In this document: positions 44,545 through 48,547 of the stretch, in pieces
Position numbering within the stretch: position 1 is the stretch's first letter
Layout of the letters: each line of letters begins with the position of its first letter
Source: Chitinophagaceae bacterium
GTDB taxonomy: Bacteria; Bacteroidota; Bacteroidia; Chitinophagales; Chitinophagaceae
Assembly (NCBI GenBank): GCA_020437365.1
Contig: JAGQWM010000016.1
Location: 1 to 48,547 of the forward strand
DNA: 48,547 bases
Direction: 5' to 3'
Notes under the pieces: model-generated
Told to the model about the DNA's origin: nothing
Seen by the model: only the letters and a program-made list of their open reading frames with translations
The model's database searches: none
Translations under genes and position numbers: made by a program

Positions 44545-45387
44545 TCAACTGTAATAAGTTATTAAGCCATCCATCGGGTTTTGCATGATTGTTCCCAATT
44601 GAAAATCATAATTGCGACACAATAGTTGTACTACATCCTGAAAAACGAAAGCAATACTTCCGACGAAATGAACGGGCTGTTTGTTGATTTCTTTATACCT
44701 GCAAAGATGGTTAAAAAAGAAATCATTTAAGCCATCTTCAATAATATTTTCAATCATATAATGATTGCGGTTTTCTGCAAGGAATCTTGCAAAATTAGCC
44801 AGGTACCTGTTGGGTAACGGTTTCTTATATACGTTTTCTAAAATTTCGGCAGGTGTTGTAAGGTATCGCAGGTCGAACCGGCTTCTTAATTCATCATCAA
44901 AAATATCGTAGAGATAATGTTGAACAACTTTTTTGCCGAGATATGCTCCGCTACCTTCATCACCGAGAATAAATCCCAGGCCCGGACTGTTTTTTACAAT
45001 ACCACGGCCGTTGTAATAACAAGAATTGGAACCTGTGCCGAGAATGCAGGCAATGCCTTTTTCCCGTCCACATACTGCATGCGCCGCCGCCAGTAAATCA
45101 TGCGATACTTTTGTTTTTGCATCAGGAAAAACATTCTTCATAGCTTTTTTTACGGAACGTACATTTGTTGCATTGGCACAACCGGTGCCGTAATAATAAA
45201 TTTCATCGACCGGAATTTTTTTAATTTTTGATTGAACTTCTTTTTCCAGGATGCCGGTAATCTGTTCTGTATCCAGAAAATAAGGACTGATACCTTGAGC
45301 AAGCATTTTTTTAACTTTCCCGTTGTGCAGCAAAGCCCATTCACTTTTTGAAGACCCACAGTCAGCAATTAAAAGATTATCAGGCAT
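44545..45387 (-). CDS. BadF/BadG-family amino-sugar kinase (MurK-like)
   Basis: The protein has 280 residues of the ASKHA fold. The phosphate-1 motif is IADCGSSKSEWALL (7-20), the adenosine/phosphate-2 region CILGTGSNSCYYNG, and GLGFILGDEGSGAYLG follows, as in N-acetylglucosamine kinases of this family. The neighbour murQ acts on MurNAc-6-phosphate, so the likely substrates are MurNAc and/or GlcNAc, as known for MurK of Clostridium acetobutylicum, which belongs to the same family and is encoded next to murQ. The substrate is an inference from context. Confidence 0.82.
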   Translation of the reverse strand: MPDNLLIADCGSSKSEWALLHNGKVKKMLAQGISPYFLDTEQITGILEKEVQSKIKKIPVDEIYYYGTGCANATNVRSVKKAMKNVFPDAKTKVSHDLLAAAHAVCGREKGIACILGTGSNSCYYNGRGIVKNSPGLGFILGDEGSGAYLGKKVVQHYLYDIFDDELRSRFDLRYLTTPAEILENVYKKPLPNRYLANFARFLAENRNHYMIENIIEDGLNDFFFNHLCRYKEINKQPVHFVGSIAFVFQDVVQLLCRNYDFQLGTIMQNPMDGLITYYS

Positions 45388-45410
45388 AGTTAATGATTAA
45401 ATCAACAAAC

Positions 45411-45418
45411 CAAAATTA
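45411..45418 (-). promoter_or_regulatory. -7 box of kinase-murQ unit
   Basis: TAATTTTG on the minus strand, 23 bases before the kinase start, matching TAnnTTTG. Confidence 0.4.
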
Positions 45419-45471
45419 CCATTCGGTGTAAATAAAGTATTTTGCGTCAAATTACATAATATCAATTTATA

Positions 45472-47058
45472 ATGGGGAATAAAAAACTACAAATTTGGTT
45501 GCCTTTACTTTTTGCTCTGGTATTGATTGCCGGTATGTTGATTGGTTATAAACTCAATAAGAACAATCAAAATGCAAGCGGATTTTTTGCCGGCAATAGC
45601 CGCAATTCTTTACAACAAGTATTGGATTTGATACAAAAGCGATACGTTGATTCCATTGATATTGATAGCCTGGAAGGAACGGCCATACAAGGTATCATGT
45701 CTGATTTGGACCCTCATTCAGTTTATTTTCCACCGGCCAATTTACTGGCAGCAAATGAAGAACTGGCCGGAAATTTTGATGGCATTGGCGTTGAATTCAA
45801 TGTTTTTGCCGATACGGTAAATGTGCTTTATGTAATTCCCGATGGGCCTAGCGATAAAGCCGGCGTGCAGATTGGCGATAAAATTATCAGTGTGAACGGC
45901 CATTCACTAACTCGAAAATCAATCACTACCGATAGTATTAAAAATTATATCAGGGGAAATAGTGGTTCAGTTGCCAATTTATCCATCCTGAGAAATCAAA
46001 AAAAGATCAGCATCGACATTACAAGAGGCAGCATTCCCGTGCCTTCCATTGATGCAGCTTATATGATAGATAAAACAACCGGCTACATCAAACTGAATAA
46101 ATTCACCGAAACCAGTTATGAAGAATTTATGAAAGCCATGGAGCAATTGAAAAAACAAGGTTTGCAAAATCTTATTTATGATTTGCGGGGCAATGGTGGA
46201 GGTTTTATGAATGAAGCCGTAGATATGGCGGATGAATTTTTGGACGGTAATAAATTAATCGTTTATACCGAAGGTGTCAATAGTTCCAAAAAAGAATACC
46301 GTTGCAAACGGCCGGGTATTTTTGAAAAAGGAAAACTCGTCATTCTTGTGGATGAACTTTCGGCCAGTGCCAGCGAAATTTTAGCGGGAGCTTTACAGGA
46401 TTGGTGCCGGGCAACAATCATTGGCCGCCGTACTTTCGGCAAAGGATTGGTACAAGAACAGTATAGCCTCGATGACGGCGCTGCCATTCGCCTGACGGTG
46501 GCACGGTATTACACACCATTGGGCAGATGTATTCAACGTTCTTATAAAAACGGCAAAAAAGTGTATATGGATGAATTATGGGAGCGGTATAAAAACGGCG
46601 AATTGATTTCTTTGGATTCCAATAAACTGCATCCCGATAGTAAAAAATTTATTTCAGGGTGCCATGATACTTTGTACGGTGGCGAAGGAATTATTCCCAA
46701 TATATTTGTGCCCATTGATACGACTTTATCGCAGAGAAATATGCTCAAGCTATTTAATTCTGTCAATTTCAGCAGTATCGTTTATCAATATTACCTGCAA
46801 CATACAACTGCATTGGACAATTATTCATCGGTCAGTCAGTTCAAAAAAACTTTCAACAGTACGGCGTTGTGGAATGCATTTACCATTGCTGCCAAAAAAG
46901 CCGGCGTAACACAATTTACAGCTAAGGAAAAAGCCGCCTTGCAGGAAAGATTATTAGCCCTACTGGCCAGGTACAAATGGAGAAATGATGGCTATTTTGA
47001 AGTCGTCAATAGCAGCGATGCCACCATAGAAGAAGCTTTGCAAAAATTGGAAAACTGA
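45472..47058 (+). CDS. C-terminal processing peptidase, S41 family
   Basis: The protein has 528 residues. It is anchored by one N-terminal membrane segment (about 9-26) with the protease in the periplasm. A CtpA-type N-terminal helical region contains DLDPHSVYFPP. The PDZ domain covers about 100-175 (GIGVEFN, GPSDKAGVQIGDKIISVNG). The protease core has IYDLRGNGGGFMNEAVD, the nucleophile region SASASE (297-302, Ser299 likely) and the general base Lys324 in TFGKG. It should trim the C-termini of envelope proteins. It is divergent from the kinase-murQ unit. Confidence 0.93.
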   Translation: MGNKKLQIWLPLLFALVLIAGMLIGYKLNKNNQNASGFFAGNSRNSLQQVLDLIQKRYVDSIDIDSLEGTAIQGIMSDLDPHSVYFPPANLLAANEELAGNFDGIGVEFNVFADTVNVLYVIPDGPSDKAGVQIGDKIISVNGHSLTRKSITTDSIKNYIRGNSGSVANLSILRNQKKISIDITRGSIPVPSIDAAYMIDKTTGYIKLNKFTETSYEEFMKAMEQLKKQGLQNLIYDLRGNGGGFMNEAVDMADEFLDGNKLIVYTEGVNSSKKEYRCKRPGIFEKGKLVILVDELSASASEILAGALQDWCRATIIGRRTFGKGLVQEQYSLDDGAAIRLTVARYYTPLGRCIQRSYKNGKKVYMDELWERYKNGELISLDSNKLHPDSKKFISGCHDTLYGGEGIIPNIFVPIDTTLSQRNMLKLFNSVNFSSIVYQYYLQHTTALDNYSSVSQFKKTFNSTALWNAFTIAAKKAGVTQFTAKEKAALQERLLALLARYKWRNDGYFEVVNSSDATIEEALQKLEN

Positions 47059-47162
47059 GGATTTTGAATGAATAAATTTGTAAGGGTTTAAACAGCCAGT
47101 AGCAATCAGCTAAAAGCAACAAGTAACAAGTAACAAGGAACTAGCAAAACTCTCTAAAATCC

Positions 47163-47170
47163 TACCTTTG
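47163..47170 (+). promoter_or_regulatory. -7 box of the CBS-like gene
   Basis: TACCTTTG, matching TAnnTTTG, 17 bases before the ATG at 47188. Just upstream (47117-47140) is a short CAAGTAA tandem repeat. No clear -33 TTG is seen. Confidence 0.5.
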
Positions 47171-47187
47171 CACCCAAAAATCACAGC

Positions 47188-48547
47188 ATGGATATCAAAA
47201 AAAATATACTGGAGACGATTGGGCACACGCCGTTGATTCAATTGCATAAAATAACCAAAGATGTTCCGGGAATGGTTCTTGCTAAAGTGGATTATTTTAA
47301 TCCCGGCAATTCCATAAAAGACCGGATGGCTTTGAAAATGGTAGAAGTAGCCGAAGCCGAAGGAAAACTGAAACCCGGCGGCACCATCATCGAAGGAACG
47401 AGTGGCAATACAGGAATGGGTTTGGCTTTAGCCGCAGTCATCAAAGGCTATAAATGCATTTTCGTTACGACGGATAAACAATCCAAAGAAAAAGCAGATA
47501 TTCTGAAAGCTGTAGGTGCCGAAGTCATTGTTTGTCCCACCAATGTAGAACCCGAAGACCCGCAAAGTTATTACAGTGTAGCAGCGAGGTTGGCCAAAGA
47601 AGTGCCCAACTCCTACCACATGAACCAATATGATAACCTGGCCAACCGGTTGGCACATTATGAAACCACGGGCCCCGAAATCTGGCAACAGACAGATGGT
47701 AAAATCACACACCTCGTTTGTACAGCAGGCACCGGCGGCACCATTACCGGTACGGCGCAATATTTAAAAGAAAAAAATCCTGACATAAAAATTTGGGCAA
47801 TAGATGCTTACGGTTCTTTATTGACAAAATATTTTAGAACAGGTGAAGTAGATATGAATGAAGTTTATCCCTATATCAGTGAAGGTTTCGGGGAAGATTT
47901 TGTCCCCAAAAATTACGACATGTCGGTCATTGACCACTTCGAGCAGGTAACCGATAAAGACGGCGCCATCATGGCGAGGAAGTTGGCCAAATTGGAAGGT
48001 ATTTTCTGTGGTTATAGTGCAGGAAGTTGTATGCAGGGATTGATGCAACTGAAAGACAAACTGCCAAAAGATGCCATTACGGTTTGTATTTTCCACGACC
48101 ATGGCAGCCGTTATGTAGGTAAAATATACAACGACCAGTGGATGCTCGAAAGAGGTTTTCTTGAAGTCAAAACATTTAAAGATGTGGTGAATGCCCGTGA
48201 CGAAAAACAACTCATCAGTGTAGCACCCACGCAAACGGTATTGGAAGCGGTGACTTTAATGCAGACAAACGATATTGACCAGGTACCTGTTTTTGATGAA
48301 GGCGGCAGCCCGGTAGGTGCTATCAGCGAAAGCGGATTATTTCAAAAAATATTCAACGACCCGGCCATTAAAAATGCGACAATCTCCTCTGTCATAGAGC
48401 CGGCTTTCCCGGTAGTGGCATTCGACACACCGGTTGAAAAATTACGGCATTTGATCAACAAAGACAATGGTGCAGTATTGGCCAAAGATGATGCCGGCAA
48501 TTTCCATATCGTTACCAAATACGACGTAATACAGGCTTTGGGGAAAT
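47188..48547 (+). CDS. Cystathionine beta-synthase-like PLP enzyme with CBS domain pair (3' end cut)
   Basis: The gene runs off the window. 453 codons are visible and probably only the stop is missing, since the last codons read A-L-G-K. The fold type II PLP domain (about 1-325) has the lysine that binds PLP in FNPGNSIKDR (Lys44), the TSGNTG loop (71-76) and the phosphate-binding GTGGTITG. A CBS pair (about 335-453) follows, with PVFDEGGSPVGAISE in the first repeat. This domain order fits cystathionine beta-synthase. Cysteine synthase with a CBS tail is the alternative. It starts at the ATG at 47188. Confidence 0.9.
   Translation, partial: MDIKKNILETIGHTPLIQLHKITKDVPGMVLAKVDYFNPGNSIKDRMALKMVEVAEAEGKLKPGGTIIEGTSGNTGMGLALAAVIKGYKCIFVTTDKQSKEKADILKAVGAEVIVCPTNVEPEDPQSYYSVAARLAKEVPNSYHMNQYDNLANRLAHYETTGPEIWQQTDGKITHLVCTAGTGGTITGTAQYLKEKNPDIKIWAIDAYGSLLTKYFRTGEVDMNEVYPYISEGFGEDFVPKNYDMSVIDHFEQVTDKDGAIMARKLAKLEGIFCGYSAGSCMQGLMQLKDKLPKDAITVCIFHDHGSRYVGKIYNDQWMLERGFLEVKTFKDVVNARDEKQLISVAPTQTVLEAVTLMQTNDIDQVPVFDEGGSPVGAISESGLFQKIFNDPAIKNATISSVIEPAFPVVAFDTPVEKLRHLINKDNGAVLAKDDAGNFHIVTKYDVIQALGK

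Noticed and set aside
47100..47145. Short CAAGTAACAAGTAACAAGG-like repeat as a regulatory or CRISPR-like element
   Set aside because: It is a brief low-complexity run of two to three units without spacers; slippage explains it.
47428..48234. Two minus-strand open frames of 110 and 138 codons in the CBS-like gene
   Set aside because: They are antisense to a gene with intact PLP and CBS motifs; the gene itself runs off the window end.

Overview
The window is a typical chromosomal stretch of a Bacteroidota bacterium, most likely of the Chitinophagaceae/Sphingobacteriia type. The evidence is: moderately AT-rich DNA; no consistent Shine-Dalgarno sequences; repeated TAnnTTTG (-7) promoter boxes; a T9SS type B (gliding-motility-associated) C-terminal domain; a BT_3928-like DoxX/thioredoxin protein; DUF1599; an OstA-like protein; and a Bacteroidota-type sdhC-sdhA-sdhB operon. 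No phage, insertion sequence, plasmid or CRISPR array is visible.

Layout. 1-568: no gene, but a cluster of seven short hairpins with three-base loops. 569-5372: BT_3928-like membrane protein, DUF1599 protein, folP, an FKBP-type lipoprotein and NrnA. 5507-8669: ndk, S1/P1 nuclease, THUMP-type RNA methyltransferase and a secreted protein built of 23-residue repeats. 8699-10694: a minus-strand operon DUF2007 - pseudo-AAA protein - CbpA - CbpM. 10830-16725: PQQ sugar dehydrogenase, a small membrane protein, and hutU and hutH separated by an oppositely oriented deoD. 16862-17929: two tandem paralogous secreted cysteine-containing proteins. 17980-18265: tRNA-Arg(UCU) preceded by two degenerate tRNA-like copies, each carrying a palindromic insert in the D-arm. 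18321-27924: ung-plsC, then an envelope block of lptD facing two amidases, an MCE/MlaD protein, an OstA-like protein and a small outer-membrane protein. 28061-37370: DeoR regulator, SpmA/SpmB-like transporter, ychF, a 1159-residue outer-membrane protein and a T9SS type B secreted protein. 37371-42992: the succinate dehydrogenase operon, interrupted between sdhA and sdhB by a glycosyltransferase and an FkbM methyltransferase, with decayed pieces of sdhA and sdhB between those two. 43074-48547: a conserved hypothetical, murQ with a BadF/BadG-type (MurK-like) sugar kinase, a C-terminal processing protease, and a cystathionine beta-synthase-like gene running off the end.

How the genes fit together. 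Most are housekeeping: folate, nucleotide and histidine metabolism, respiration, translation and DNA repair. The main theme is the cell envelope: LPS export (LptD, OstA-like), lipid transport (MCE), peptidoglycan hydrolysis (two amidases), amino-sugar recycling (MurQ plus kinase), phospholipid synthesis (PlsC) and secreted or outer-membrane proteins.

The three observations I would look at first are the tRNA-derived tandem copies with palindromes inserted at an AGCT site (17980-18265), the duplication scar in the sdh operon that records successive insertion of glycan-related genes (38070-40240), and the signal-peptide-bearing AAA-like protein that has lost its P-loop but is translationally coupled to the J-domain protein CbpA (9881-10471). 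I see no complete novel multi-gene defence or toxin system here.
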